Made by a program: the position numbers and the translations under genes. Under the pieces are notes generated by a model that ran no database searches, was not told the DNA's origin, and saw only the letters and a list, made by a program, of their open reading frames with translations. From the NCBI GenBank assembly GCA_963750295.1, contig CAVVPY010000001.1, positions 1,736,001 to 1,800,000 of the forward strand: a DNA stretch of 64,000 bases. Reading direction: 5' to 3'. Numbering within the stretch: the first letter of the stretch is position 1; each line of letters starts with the position of its first letter. The DNA is from CAVVPY01 sp963750295 (GTDB lineage: Bacteria; Actinomycetota; Actinomycetes; Mycobacteriales; Jatrophihabitantaceae). Positions 1-8,103 of the stretch are shown here, in pieces.

Positions 1-131
1 GCGGCGGCCATGTCGATCCCGGCGGAGGACACGTGGGCGACTTCGGCTCCTGTCACCGCATCGTGGACCGGCTGGCCCTCGTCCGTGGGAGTGACCCATT
101 GACCACGTACATAGCTAGGCAGAACCGACAT
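1..131 (-). CDS. paaZ: PaaZ, bifunctional ring-opening aldehyde dehydrogenase/hydratase (5' fragment)
   Basis: Only the first 43 codons lie in the window. The ATG is at 131-129 and the frame stays open to base 1. The N-terminus reads MSVLPSYVRGQW, then EGQPVHDAVTGAEVAHVSS, which matches the start of PaaZ, whose N-terminal aldehyde dehydrogenase domain begins with a Y-V-x-G-x-W motif and an EGxPxxDAVTGExVAxVSS stretch. PaaZ opens the oxepin-CoA ring in aerobic phenylacetate degradation. A GAGGGAG ribosome site sits about 5 nt before the ATG. It is divergent from paaI and shares the intergenic operator at 151-172. The family call rests on a short fragment, but the divergent paaI-paaR pair supports it. 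Confidence 0.85.
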   Translation of the reverse strand, partial: MSVLPSYVRGQWVTPTDEGQPVHDAVTGAEVAHVSSAGIDMAA

Positions 132-150
132 CAGACTCCCTCGAATCTTT

Positions 151-172
151 ACCGACCGATCGTTCGGTAGGT
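151..172. promoter_or_regulatory. PaaR-type operator
   Basis: A 22-bp imperfect palindrome with half-sites ACCGACCG and CGGTAGGT fills the gap between paaZ and paaI. It closely fits the actinobacterial PaaR motif as I recall it from Corynebacterium glutamicum (half-sites ACTnACCG and CGGTnAGT), with one substitution per half. It lies just upstream of the paaI -10 at 173-178 and of the paaZ start, so one PaaR dimer could repress both directions until phenylacetyl-CoA is present. Confidence 0.75.
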
Positions 173-178
173 TATCGT
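173..178 (+). promoter_or_regulatory. paaI leaderless promoter, -10 TATCGT
   Basis: TATCGT ends exactly 6 nt before the GTG at 185 and directly follows the PaaR-type operator. No Shine-Dalgarno sequence is present, so the mRNA probably starts at the GTG itself. Confidence 0.6.
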
Positions 179-184
179 GTCCAG

Positions 185-619
185 GTGCCGACACGCCAGG
201 ACGACGGGGACCAGGTCACAGATCCGGTGACCGCCATGATGGCGTCCGACGTGGCCTCCCGGGCGCTCGGCATCGAACTCGTGGAGCACGGCGCCGGACG
301 TGCGACGACTCGAATGACCGTCCGTCCCGACATGGTCAACGGTCTCGACGTCGCCCACGGTGGCCTGGTGTTCACCCTCGCCGACACCGCATTCGCGTGC
401 GCCTGCAACAGCCACGGCCCGGTCACCATGGCCGCAGGGGCCGAGATCGTCTTCATCGCGCCGGCCCGCCTCGGCGACGACCTGCTCGCCGAGGCCGTCG
501 AACGCACCGTGTTCGGACGGTCCGGGATCTACGACGTCACCGTCCGGCGCGGCGACGAGGTCGTCGCCGAGTTCCGCGGCCGCTCACACCGCCTCGCGAA
601 ACCGGCGGCCGGGGCATGA
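185..619 (+). CDS. paaI: PaaI, hydroxyphenylacetyl-CoA thioesterase
   Basis: Hotdog-fold thioesterase of 144 residues, the usual length for PaaI. The core motif NGLDVAHGGLVFTLADTAFA is the PaaI signature, with the HGG turn and the acidic catalytic residue on the central helix (LADTAFA). It hydrolyses ring-hydroxylated phenylacetyl-CoA and rescues CoA when the Paa epoxidase pathway stalls. The GTG at 185 is chosen because the -10 TATCGT ends 6 nt upstream; a later in-frame GTG at 227 is possible. Its stop overlaps the ATG of the next gene by 4 bp, so translation is coupled to paaR. Confidence 0.88.
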   Translation: MPTRQDDGDQVTDPVTAMMASDVASRALGIELVEHGAGRATTRMTVRPDMVNGLDVAHGGLVFTLADTAFACACNSHGPVTMAAGAEIVFIAPARLGDDLLAEAVERTVFGRSGIYDVTVRRGDEVVAEFRGRSHRLAKPAAGA

Positions 620-1209
620 CCGCCGTACGCCGGGGTCGGCCCGGCTACGACATCGACTCGCTGCTCACCGTCGCCGTCGAGGTGTTCAACGAGCGCGGGT
701 ACGACGGGACGTCGATGGAGGACCTGTCGCGCCGGCTCGGCATCGCGAAGTCGGCGATCTACCACCACGTCCCGAGCAAGGACGAGTTGCTGCGGCTCGC
801 GCTCGACCGTGCGCTGGACGGGCTGTTCGCCGTCGCGGACGACGCGCGCGCCCTCGACCGGCCGGCGATCGAAAGGCTCGAGTACCTCGTCCGCAGCAGC
901 GTCGCGATCCTGCAGTCCGAGCTGCCCTACGTCACGCTGCTTCTTCGGGTGCGGGGCAACACCGCCGTCGAGCGCGCCGCGCTGGAGCGCCGCCGCTCGT
1001 TCGACCGCGTGGTCGCTTCCCTGGTCCGCGAGGCCGAGCGCGACGGCGAGATCCGCCCGGACGTCGACCCCGCGGTGACCGCGCGGCTGCTCTTCGGCCT
1101 CGTCAACTCGATCGTCGAGTGGTACCGGCCAAGCCGTCGCGCCGACCGCGAACTCGCCGACGCGGTCTGCGCGATCGCGTTCGACGGGTTGCGTTTGCAG
1201 CGCGGCTGA
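616..1209 (+). CDS. paaR: TetR-family regulator of phenylacetate genes (PaaR)
   Basis: 197 residues, starting at the ATG that overlaps the paaI stop (ATGA). The N-terminal helix-turn-helix spans about residues 9-56: GYDGTSMEDLSRRLGIAKSA, followed by IYHHVPSKDELL, a typical TetR recognition helix with the YHH-F/V-K element. The C-terminal half is the ligand/dimer domain. Position between paaZ/paaI and the PaaR-type operator indicates the phenylacetate repressor that senses phenylacetyl-CoA; that role is inferred from context. It ends 8 nt short of a convergent gene. Confidence 0.82.
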   Translation: MTAVRRGRPGYDIDSLLTVAVEVFNERGYDGTSMEDLSRRLGIAKSAIYHHVPSKDELLRLALDRALDGLFAVADDARALDRPAIERLEYLVRSSVAILQSELPYVTLLLRVRGNTAVERAALERRRSFDRVVASLVREAERDGEIRPDVDPAVTARLLFGLVNSIVEWYRPSRRADRELADAVCAIAFDGLRLQRG

Positions 1210-1217
1210 GCGTCGAC

Positions 1218-2408
1218 TCACCGCCGCACCCGGACGGCGCTCTGTGTTCGTGCGAGTTCGGCCGCCGTGATGAAACCGAGCGCGTGCTGGTCGGCATTGA
1301 CGACCACCGCCACGCCGCCGTGCTGGATCAACTGCGCGGCGACCTCAGCCGCAGAACGTTCACGCGAGACGATGAGCGGCGCCGGGCGCCGCCGTGCCCT
1401 CGCGATGTCGCGGATTCGCGTATCCGCACGTAGGGATGCGGGTACCGCGTCCAGCTCACGTCGTGTCACAGCACCCGTGGTCAAGCCGTCGAAGTCCACG
1501 GTCGGAAGCACGGGCTGGGTCGGCTCGCCCGACGACGAGCGCGCGAGGTACTGGTCCACCGTCCACCATTCGGCAACCACGTCCGGCGCCAGCGTCATCA
1601 CCGCGTCGGCACGCAGGTTCCGCAACCGGTCGAACTGGCCGGGACGAGCACCACTGCCGTTGGCAGCGTTGACGATGAACCAGCCGAGGAGGGCCAGCCA
1701 CAGGCCGGTGGCCGATCCTGCGGCGAGGTCGAAGAAGCCGATCCCGATGAGGACGAACCCCAGCATGCGTCCGGCACGAGCGGTGACCCGCTCGGCGCGT
1801 GCCAGATCCGCCCACCGCCACCAGAGCAAAGCCCGCAACAGCCTGCCGCCGTCAAGCGGGCTGCCGGGAAGCAGGTTGAAGGTTGCCAACAGCACGTTCA
1901 CCGCGGCCAGCCAGCCGAGGGCGACACCGAGCAGGCTCGATCCGCCCAGCCAGTACGCGAACAGCGCGCTCACGGAGCCGAGCCACAGGCTGGCCGCGGG
2001 GCCGGCGACGGCGATCAGCGCATCGCGGCGGGCGGTCGGTGCATCGTCCTCGAGCTCGGTGAGCCCGCCGAGCAACCACAGGGTTATCCCGCGGACGCCG
2101 ACACCGAGCCGGCGAGCCACCAGCGCGTGCGCCAACTCGTGGGCGAGCAGCGTCAGCAGGAATGCCACCGCCGTGACGAACCCGGTCAGCCAGTAGGTCG
2201 ACGTCGCGAGCCCGGGTCGCGCGGCGGGGAAGACCGACACCGCAAGCACTTCGGTGAACAGGGCGGCCGTCATCAGCGTCGTCCAGTGCGCCGAGACCGC
2301 AATGCCGCCCCAGCGACCGATCGGGACAGTCCGGCCGAATGGTCGGTCGCCCCGGTGGACGGTCCCCCGTCCACCGCCGACCGGCGCCATCGTGCCCGAG
2401 TCCGTCAT
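1218..2408 (-). CDS. Site-2 protease family zinc metalloprotease with CBS domains (M50B, Rip3-like)
   Basis: 396-residue membrane protein. The zinc motif HELAH lies in LLAHELAHALVARRL (about residue 90), and the third-ligand motif is in NLLPGSPLDGGRLLRALLW. Several hydrophobic segments surround these sites, the arrangement of site-2 proteases that cleave transmembrane substrates. The C-terminal 130 residues form a CBS pair (RADAVMTLAPDVVAEWWTV at its start), typical of the Rv2625c/Rip3 subgroup, where CBS domains probably bind nucleotides. The substrate is unknown. It is divergent from the Mg2+ ATPase gene and may share a regulatory region with it. Confidence 0.88.
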   Translation of the reverse strand: MTDSGTMAPVGGGRGTVHRGDRPFGRTVPIGRWGGIAVSAHWTTLMTAALFTEVLAVSVFPAARPGLATSTYWLTGFVTAVAFLLTLLAHELAHALVARRLGVGVRGITLWLLGGLTELEDDAPTARRDALIAVAGPAASLWLGSVSALFAYWLGGSSLLGVALGWLAAVNVLLATFNLLPGSPLDGGRLLRALLWWRWADLARAERVTARAGRMLGFVLIGIGFFDLAAGSATGLWLALLGWFIVNAANGSGARPGQFDRLRNLRADAVMTLAPDVVAEWWTVDQYLARSSSGEPTQPVLPTVDFDGLTTGAVTRRELDAVPASLRADTRIRDIARARRRPAPLIVSRERSAAEVAAQLIQHGGVAVVVNADQHALGFITAAELARTQSAVRVRR

Positions 2409-2720
2409 GGCTTCACCTGCCTGGCCGTTGTCGATGCCGGGGTCGCCCGCCGCAGCGCGAAGGCCCGATCGTCACCCCGACGATCGAGGGCACTTCGCAG
2501 CGATGGGCAGTTGTCCCTGCCACGTCGACGGTCCGCCGCATTGCTGTAGGTCGGCTGTGCGTCACCGAAAGGCCCGCCATGGCTCGAGCCGGCACCGCGG
2601 AACCCGGGTGTAGCCGCGTGGCCACGGGCCGCAAGGTGTCCTTCGACCCTTCCGCGCGGACGGCGCGAGGGCGGAGCCTTTCCCTTGCACAGGACAGGTT
2701 CAGCCGACAGGAGCGCAGCG
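2409..2720. other. 312-bp divergent intergenic region, site-2 protease / mgtA
   Basis: No convincing small gene: the short open frames here lack codon bias and ribosome sites. The half nearest mgtA is very GC-rich with several short self-complementary segments, for example GGCTCGAGCC near 2585, so a structured 5' leader is possible. I could not match it to the M-box or ydaO consensus. An AGGAG site 7 nt before 2721 sets the mgtA start. Confidence 0.4.
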
Positions 2721-5420
2721 GTGCAACAGCCTTTGCCCGGCGCCGCGCTGACCCGACCGAGCAGGACGGCCACCCCGACCGCTCCGGCGGCGACGGGCGT
2801 AGTGGCAGCAGCGGCCCAGACACCGGCCGAGGTGCTCACCGCGCTCGATGTCGCTGGCGATCGTGGGCTGACCAACGCTGAGGTGGCGCTGCGTCAGGCC
2901 CGATGGGGACCAAACGCGGTGTCCTCGCATCGTGCTCGATTCTGGCCCGTGCTGTGGCATCAGTTGCGGTCACCGCTGCTGGCGTTGCTGTTGTCGGCTG
3001 CCACTGCCTCGTACTTCCTCGGCGAGCGCGGCGACGCGATCATCATTGCGATCATCGTCGGGCTGTCGGTCGGTCTCGGTTTCGTCAATGAGTTCCGCGC
3101 CGAGAAGACCGCCGAGGCGTTGCACGACCAGCTGCACCACCAAAGTGTTGTCCTTCGCGATGGCCGACCCACCATCGTCGACGTCGCTGAACTCGTCCCG
3201 GGCGACATCGTCACGCTCCGCCTCGGTGACGTCGTCCCCGCCGACGTCCGGCTCCTGGACGTCACGTCCCTCGAGTGCGACGAGTCGGTGCTGACCGGCG
3301 AGTCGGTTCCCGTGGACAAGCAGGTCGATCCGACTCCGGCCGGCACCCCGCTGGCGGAGCTGAGCGCCTGCGCGCTCATGGGGACCGTCGTCCACGCGGG
3401 CAGCGGCACCGGCGTGGTGGTGACGACCGGCAGCAGAACCGAGTTCGGTGGCATCGCGGCGGGTCTGAGCACGCACCAACTGGACACCGAGTTCCAGGTC
3501 GGGCTGCGCCGGTTCTCGATGCTGCTCGTCTACGTCGCGGGCGGATTGACCACATCGATCTTCGCCATCAACGTGACGCTGCACAAGCCGATCCTCGACG
3601 CGCTGTTGTTCTCGCTGGCGATCGCCGTAGGCATCACGCCACAACTACTTCCTGCAGTCGTGTCCACGAGCCTGGCTGCCGGGTCGCGCCGGATGAGCCG
3701 CCGCAAGGTCCTGGTCAAGCGATTGGTCTGTATCGAGGATCTCGGCAACGTGGACGTCCTGTTCACTGACAAGACCGGGACGCTGACGCTCGGGCGAATC
3801 GACTACATGCGGGCGATTGCAGCCGACGGCGACACCGGTGCCGTACTGCGCTGGGGACTGCTGTGCACCGAGAACACGACCTCGGCGGGCCATTCCGTGG
3901 GCGGCAACCCGCTCGACAAGGCGCTGTGGGAGTCACCCGCGTCTGCCGCGGACCGCGCCGCGCTGGCCGGGTACACCCGCGTCGGCGTGCTGCCGTTCGA
4001 CCATGAGCGGCTGATGGTGTCGGTGCTGATCCGCGACGCGGCCGGGCTGCTGACCCTGGTCACCAAGGGAGCGCCGGAATCAGTGCTCGCGCGCTGCGCC
4101 GGCGTGCCGGACCACGCGCGAAGTGCCTTGGACGCCGAATTCGCTGCCGGCAACCGGGTCGTTGCAGTGGCCGCCCGTCCCGCCGCCGAGGCTCGGAACC
4201 CGGTGCCCGACGATGAGCACGGCCTTCACCTGATCGGCTTCCTGGTGTTCCTCGACCCTCCCAAGCCCGACGCCGCAGCCGCTCTGAATCGCCTGGCGAG
4301 CCTCGGTATTGCGGTCAAGGTTGTCACCGGGGACAACGCGGCTGTCGCCGCCAAGGTCTGCCACGACATCGGGCTCGGCGACGGCGCCGTCCTGACCGGC
4401 GCCGACGTGGGCCGCCTGGACGACGACGCTCTCGCCGCCGCGATTGCGACGACGACGGCCTTCGCCCGGGTCAGCCCGGCCGACAAGGCCCGCATCGTGC
4501 GCGTCCAGCGACACACCGGCGGCGGCGTCGCCTTCCTCGGCGACGGCGTCAACGACGCCCTCGCGCTGCATGCTGCGGACGTCGGGATCTCGGTCGATTC
4601 CGGGACCGACGTGGCGAAGGATGCTGCCTCCGTCATCCTGCTCGAGAAGGATCTCGACGTCCTTGCCGACGGGGTCGCCGAGGGACGGCGGATCTTCGCG
4701 AACACGATCAAGTACGTGCTGATGGGGACGTCGAGCAACTTCGGCAACATGTTCTCGGCAGCGGGCGCGTCTGTCTTCCTGTCATTCCTACCGATGCTGC
4801 CGAGCCAGATCCTGCTCAACAACCTGCTGTACGACACCAGCCAACTGGCGATCCCGACCGACAACGTCGACGAGGAACAGTTGCACCAGCCGTCGCACTG
4901 GGACATCAGGTTCATCCGCCGGTTCATGATCGTGTTCGGACCGCTGAGCTCGGTGTTCGACCTCCTCACGTTCGGCCTGATGCTCTGGGTTCTCAACGCG
5001 AGCGACACCGAGTTCCGCTCTGGCTGGTTCGTCGAATCGTTGGCCACCCAGACTCTGGTGATCTTCGCGATCCGCACCCGACGCGTGCCGTTCTTCCGCA
5101 GCCACCCCAGCCTGCCCATCACACTCGCCGCGCTGGGCGTCGTCACCGTCGGTGCACTGGTGCCTGCCACCCCGCTGGCAGGCACGCTCGGTTTCAGCCC
5201 GCTACCCGGAGCCTTCTTCGCAGCGTTGGCCGGGATGGTCGTCGCCTATCTCGCGTTGATCGAGATCGGCAAGCGGTGGTTCTACCGGGCGACCCGCACC
5301 ACGATCCCCACCGTTCGACGCTTCAACCCGGACACGCACACGACGCGACGTGCGGCGCGCTTCAGTACGAGTCGGACGGCGCCGCGACGCGCAGGCCGAG
5401 GTGACCGGGTATCGATCTGA
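2721..5420 (+). CDS. mgtA: Magnesium-translocating P-type ATPase (MgtA/MgtB type)
   Basis: 899 residues. Order: N-terminal cytosolic part, first membrane pair, actuator domain with the TGES loop, then ITPQLLPAVVSTSLAAGSRR in the M4 region (characteristic of P3B Mg2+ pumps), phosphorylation motif DKTGTLT (Asp about 350), hinge GDGVNDALALHAADVGISVD and six C-terminal membrane helices. It imports Mg2+ using ATP. The GTG at 2721 is preferred over an in-frame TTG at 2685 because AGGAG lies 7 nt before it. The last 59 bp overlap, tail to tail, the end of the phosphatidylcholine synthase gene, and the final Arg-rich residues look like a read-through extension into antisense sequence. Confidence 0.93.
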   Translation: MQQPLPGAALTRPSRTATPTAPAATGVVAAAAQTPAEVLTALDVAGDRGLTNAEVALRQARWGPNAVSSHRARFWPVLWHQLRSPLLALLLSAATASYFLGERGDAIIIAIIVGLSVGLGFVNEFRAEKTAEALHDQLHHQSVVLRDGRPTIVDVAELVPGDIVTLRLGDVVPADVRLLDVTSLECDESVLTGESVPVDKQVDPTPAGTPLAELSACALMGTVVHAGSGTGVVVTTGSRTEFGGIAAGLSTHQLDTEFQVGLRRFSMLLVYVAGGLTTSIFAINVTLHKPILDALLFSLAIAVGITPQLLPAVVSTSLAAGSRRMSRRKVLVKRLVCIEDLGNVDVLFTDKTGTLTLGRIDYMRAIAADGDTGAVLRWGLLCTENTTSAGHSVGGNPLDKALWESPASAADRAALAGYTRVGVLPFDHERLMVSVLIRDAAGLLTLVTKGAPESVLARCAGVPDHARSALDAEFAAGNRVVAVAARPAAEARNPVPDDEHGLHLIGFLVFLDPPKPDAAAALNRLASLGIAVKVVTGDNAAVAAKVCHDIGLGDGAVLTGADVGRLDDDALAAAIATTTAFARVSPADKARIVRVQRHTGGGVAFLGDGVNDALALHAADVGISVDSGTDVAKDAASVILLEKDLDVLADGVAEGRRIFANTIKYVLMGTSSNFGNMFSAAGASVFLSFLPMLPSQILLNNLLYDTSQLAIPTDNVDEEQLHQPSHWDIRFIRRFMIVFGPLSSVFDLLTFGLMLWVLNASDTEFRSGWFVESLATQTLVIFAIRTRRVPFFRSHPSLPITLAALGVVTVGALVPATPLAGTLGFSPLPGAFFAALAGMVVAYLALIEIGKRWFYRATRTTIPTVRRFNPDTHTTRRAARFSTSRTAPRRAGRGDRVSI

Positions 5421-6114
5421 GCACGCTGAGCCCGATGAAGTAGGCGCTGCCGGTAATCAGCAGCACGCGCACGATCTCGGAATGGTGCGGGTAGTCCACC
5501 GCGCCGAGCACCATCCCACCGATCCACACGACCGCTGCGGCCACCGTCAGAGCGCGTAGGAAGGTGGCACGCAGGATGTGCGGGAACGGAATCGTGGTCA
5601 GCGACAGTACCGAGAGAACCAGCGCGATCCCGGCTCCGACGCTCGTCCGGGCCTCGAGCAGGAACATCACCGGCGCGACGAGATTCCACGCGGCGGGGAA
5701 GCCGCGGAACCAGAAGTCGGCGCTCATCATGTCCTTGCGCGCGAACCAGATCGCCGAGGTGGCGACCAGCACGCACAGCACGGCGATGCCGAAGTTGTCC
5801 TGCGGCACCACCGCGAACTCGTACATGAAGCAGGCCGGGACGATGACGCAGGTGACGTAGTCGATGATCAGGTCCAGCACGTAGCCGTCGATGCGGGGCA
5901 CGTGCTCCTCGACGCGCAGGGCCCGGGCGACCGGGCCGTCGACGCCGTCGATCACCAGCGTCAGCAGCATCCACAGGATGGCGCGGTCCGGGTGGTCGGT
6001 GAGGACGTCGCGCAGCGCCAGCATCGCCGCGACGATCCCGAGCGCGGTGAACGCGTGCACCGCCCACGCGCGGATCCGTTCACCCCTGGTGGACGCACAC
6101 GCGTCGGGGGTCAC
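5362..6114 (-). CDS. pcs: Phosphatidylcholine synthase (CDP-diacylglycerol-choline O-phosphatidyltransferase)
   Basis: 250 residues with about eight hydrophobic segments. The CDP-alcohol phosphotransferase motif is present as DGVDGPVARALRV followed by PRIDGYVLDLIIDYVTCV, giving the DGxxGxxAR...GxxxDxxxD pattern. The sequence around it (IIDYVTCVIVPACFMY) resembles bacterial Pcs rather than PgsA or PssA. Pcs makes phosphatidylcholine directly from CDP-diacylglycerol and choline in the inner membrane. The GTG at 6114 overlaps the stop of the upstream phospholipase D gene by 4 bp, so the two are co-translated. The choline specificity is family-based and unproven here. Confidence 0.78.
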   Translation of the reverse strand: MTPDACASTRGERIRAWAVHAFTALGIVAAMLALRDVLTDHPDRAILWMLLTLVIDGVDGPVARALRVEEHVPRIDGYVLDLIIDYVTCVIVPACFMYEFAVVPQDNFGIAVLCVLVATSAIWFARKDMMSADFWFRGFPAAWNLVAPVMFLLEARTSVGAGIALVLSVLSLTTIPFPHILRATFLRALTVAAAVVWIGGMVLGAVDYPHHSEIVRVLLITGSAYFIGLSVLRSIPGHLGLRVAAPSDSY

Positions 6115-7646
6115 GGCGGGCCGACCAGCGCCAAGGCCCGCTCGTCGGGCCGGAAACCATCGGGCTGCCCGGGTGCCCGCCACGTCGTCGGGTTGGCCCC
6201 GGGCGGTAGCCAGGCGGGACGCCAGATCCCGAGGGCCAGGTCGAGGTCCTCGAGGGCCGCGCGCACCCCCGGCTTGATCGGCGCGCGCACATGCTCGCCC
6301 CAGACGGCGACACGCAGGTCGCGAACGAGCGACGTGGTCGTGGTGACCGCGGCCGTCATCTCACTGTCGACGCCGGCCATCGAACGGCTGAACATGTTCG
6401 CCGAGCCGATGTTCGCGAACGTGTCGTCGATCAGCGTCAGTTTGGAGTGCACGGTGCAGTGCTCCAGGCGGAACACGGCGACGTTCGAGCGCACCGGGGT
6501 CGGCAACGGATCGACCAGCTTGGTGACCAGATCGGGGTTGAGCTCGCGATTGATCGGCTTCGGGTGCAGGCCGGCGTCCTCCGGGTCACGCGTCCCCGAT
6601 CCGAGCAGGATGACCTTGACCCCGCGCAGCGCCGCAGCGCGCAGGTACGGGTAGAGCTCGAACGCCTCCCGCGCTCCGGGCTCCTCCTCGAGGTACTGGT
6701 CCTCCATGTAGACGTAGCGCTGGGCCGAACTGATCGCAGTCACCAGCGTCGTGAACACCTCCTGCAGGCCGTGCGTCGGCAGGTTCGTCCACTGCTGTCG
6801 CCGGAACGGCACGCGCGAGTCCACCTTGCGGTGGAACACCGAGCGCAGTACGCGCACCGAGGTACCCGGACTCGCGACCGGCTCGGCCCTCGGCGAGGGT
6901 CCGGGCACGGGCATGGCCCCGCGCGGGTTGAGCAGCCGCCGGTCGAGCGGGCCGTGCAGGTAGTGCTCGCCGGGCAGCGTGAGGGTCTCGGCCCACCGTT
7001 GCCGGAACGCTGCCCATACCCGTTCGGCGCCGGGTCCGCGCAGCCGCACAGCCGTGTCGTGCCACCCCCACCGCTCGCCGTCCAGGCGCAGCCGGTCGTG
7101 CGGGCCGGTGTCGAAGCGGTCGCCGACGAGGTCGATTCCCGCCACGAAAGCCGTCAGCTCGCCACCGATGTGCACGACGGCGGTCTTCTGATGGTTGGAC
7201 CCCAGCAGCGCGCCGGAGAAGTCCAGCAGCACGCGTCCGGCCAGCGGCGGTTCGCCCGCGCCGTCCACGCGGAGCTCACGCAGTTCGTAGGCACGCCGGG
7301 CATTCTCACGGAACGGGCCCAGCCCCTCCCACGGGACGGACGAGGCGAACACCCGGCCGGCGATGAGCACCCGCACGTCGACACCGGTCGCCGCGAGGGA
7401 CGCGAGTTGTTCGCCCAGGGGCAGGTAGTCAGCGTCGCCGGGTCGGCGGCCGTTCAGATCGACGCGTGGATCGACCTCCAGGCCGGCGATCAGGACCGAG
7501 TCACCAGCCGTGGCGCGCCGCAGGTGCGAGTCGAGTTCGGTCAGGTAGCTGGCGCCGTCAACCAGTGGCCACCACTCGGTGTCGTCGACGAAGGTGGGGC
7601 AGTCGATCGGCGGCGGGAAGTACCGTGCCGCGCCGCCGTCCGTCAT
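6111..7646 (-). CDS. Phospholipase D-like protein
   Basis: 511 residues with two HKD regions. The second is canonical (HSKLTLID, followed by NIGSANMF). The first reads NHQKTAVVHIGGE, with His in place of the usual Asp at the last position. The length and the spacing between motifs fit bacterial PLD/cardiolipin-synthase-like enzymes that act on phosphatidylcholine or related headgroups by a phosphohistidine intermediate. The ATG at 7646 has AGGGG upstream. The stop overlaps the pcs start by 4 bp, which suggests one enzyme makes, and the other turns over or remodels, the same phospholipid. Confidence 0.85.
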   Translation of the reverse strand: MTDGGAARYFPPPIDCPTFVDDTEWWPLVDGASYLTELDSHLRRATAGDSVLIAGLEVDPRVDLNGRRPGDADYLPLGEQLASLAATGVDVRVLIAGRVFASSVPWEGLGPFRENARRAYELRELRVDGAGEPPLAGRVLLDFSGALLGSNHQKTAVVHIGGELTAFVAGIDLVGDRFDTGPHDRLRLDGERWGWHDTAVRLRGPGAERVWAAFRQRWAETLTLPGEHYLHGPLDRRLLNPRGAMPVPGPSPRAEPVASPGTSVRVLRSVFHRKVDSRVPFRRQQWTNLPTHGLQEVFTTLVTAISSAQRYVYMEDQYLEEEPGAREAFELYPYLRAAALRGVKVILLGSGTRDPEDAGLHPKPINRELNPDLVTKLVDPLPTPVRSNVAVFRLEHCTVHSKLTLIDDTFANIGSANMFSRSMAGVDSEMTAAVTTTTSLVRDLRVAVWGEHVRAPIKPGVRAALEDLDLALGIWRPAWLPPGANPTTWRAPGQPDGFRPDERALALVGPP

Positions 7647-7719
7647 CGCTGGCCCCTGTCGTTGTTGTGGCGTTGGCTGAGTGTCCCTGAGCGGTGCGAT
7701 GCGGTCATCTCGGCTGCGG

Positions 7720-8046
7720 TCAGTCGCGTCCGACCGCCTTCTCGAGCTCGGCCTTCGACATCGACGACCTGCCGTCGATGTTCCTCGCCCTGGCCTCTTG
7801 GTACAGCTGTGCCTTGGTGCGTCCACCGGGGCCCTTGTGCGAGCGGAGACCGCCGCGCCTGGACGAGGAGATGTCCTGCGTGGACGTCTTGCTGGCCCGG
7901 CGCGACTCACCGGCCCGGGCGCGTTCCTTGTTGACGGTGCGTGCCGCGATCTCCTCTGCGGTGTCCTCGCTGCGACCACGATCGGTCAGCGAGTCCTTGA
8001 TGTGCTCGTACTGCCGTTCACGCTTCTTGCTGAATCCCCGAGGCAT
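7720..8046 (-). CDS. Small basic protein, 'plasmid stabilization protein' family, with SAP/Rho-N-like C-terminus
   Basis: 108 residues, highly charged. The N-terminal block FSKKRERQYEHIKDSL, then GRSEDTAEEIAARTVNKERA, is very conserved in actinobacterial proteins labelled plasmid stabilization protein. The C-terminal part (TKAQLYQEARARNIDGRSSM, then SKAELEKAV) looks like a SAP or Rho-N nucleic-acid-binding helix-loop-helix. The GGGGGAG ribosome site before the ATG at 8046 is strong. Function is unknown; nothing here suggests a plasmid. It stands alone between the lipid genes and glpD. Confidence 0.8.
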   Translation of the reverse strand: MPRGFSKKRERQYEHIKDSLTDRGRSEDTAEEIAARTVNKERARAGESRRASKTSTQDISSSRRGGLRSHKGPGGRTKAQLYQEARARNIDGRSSMSKAELEKAVGRD

Positions 8047-8103
8047 TGCTCCCCCTTCGCTCGTCGCTGCCTGCGGAACAGGGTGCCCAGGCGCGCTGTC
8101 GTG

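Noticed and set aside
2560..2720. M-box or c-di-AMP (ydaO) riboswitch before mgtA
   Set aside because: Isolated matches such as GGAACCCGGG are present, but the full consensus order is not, so I do not call it.
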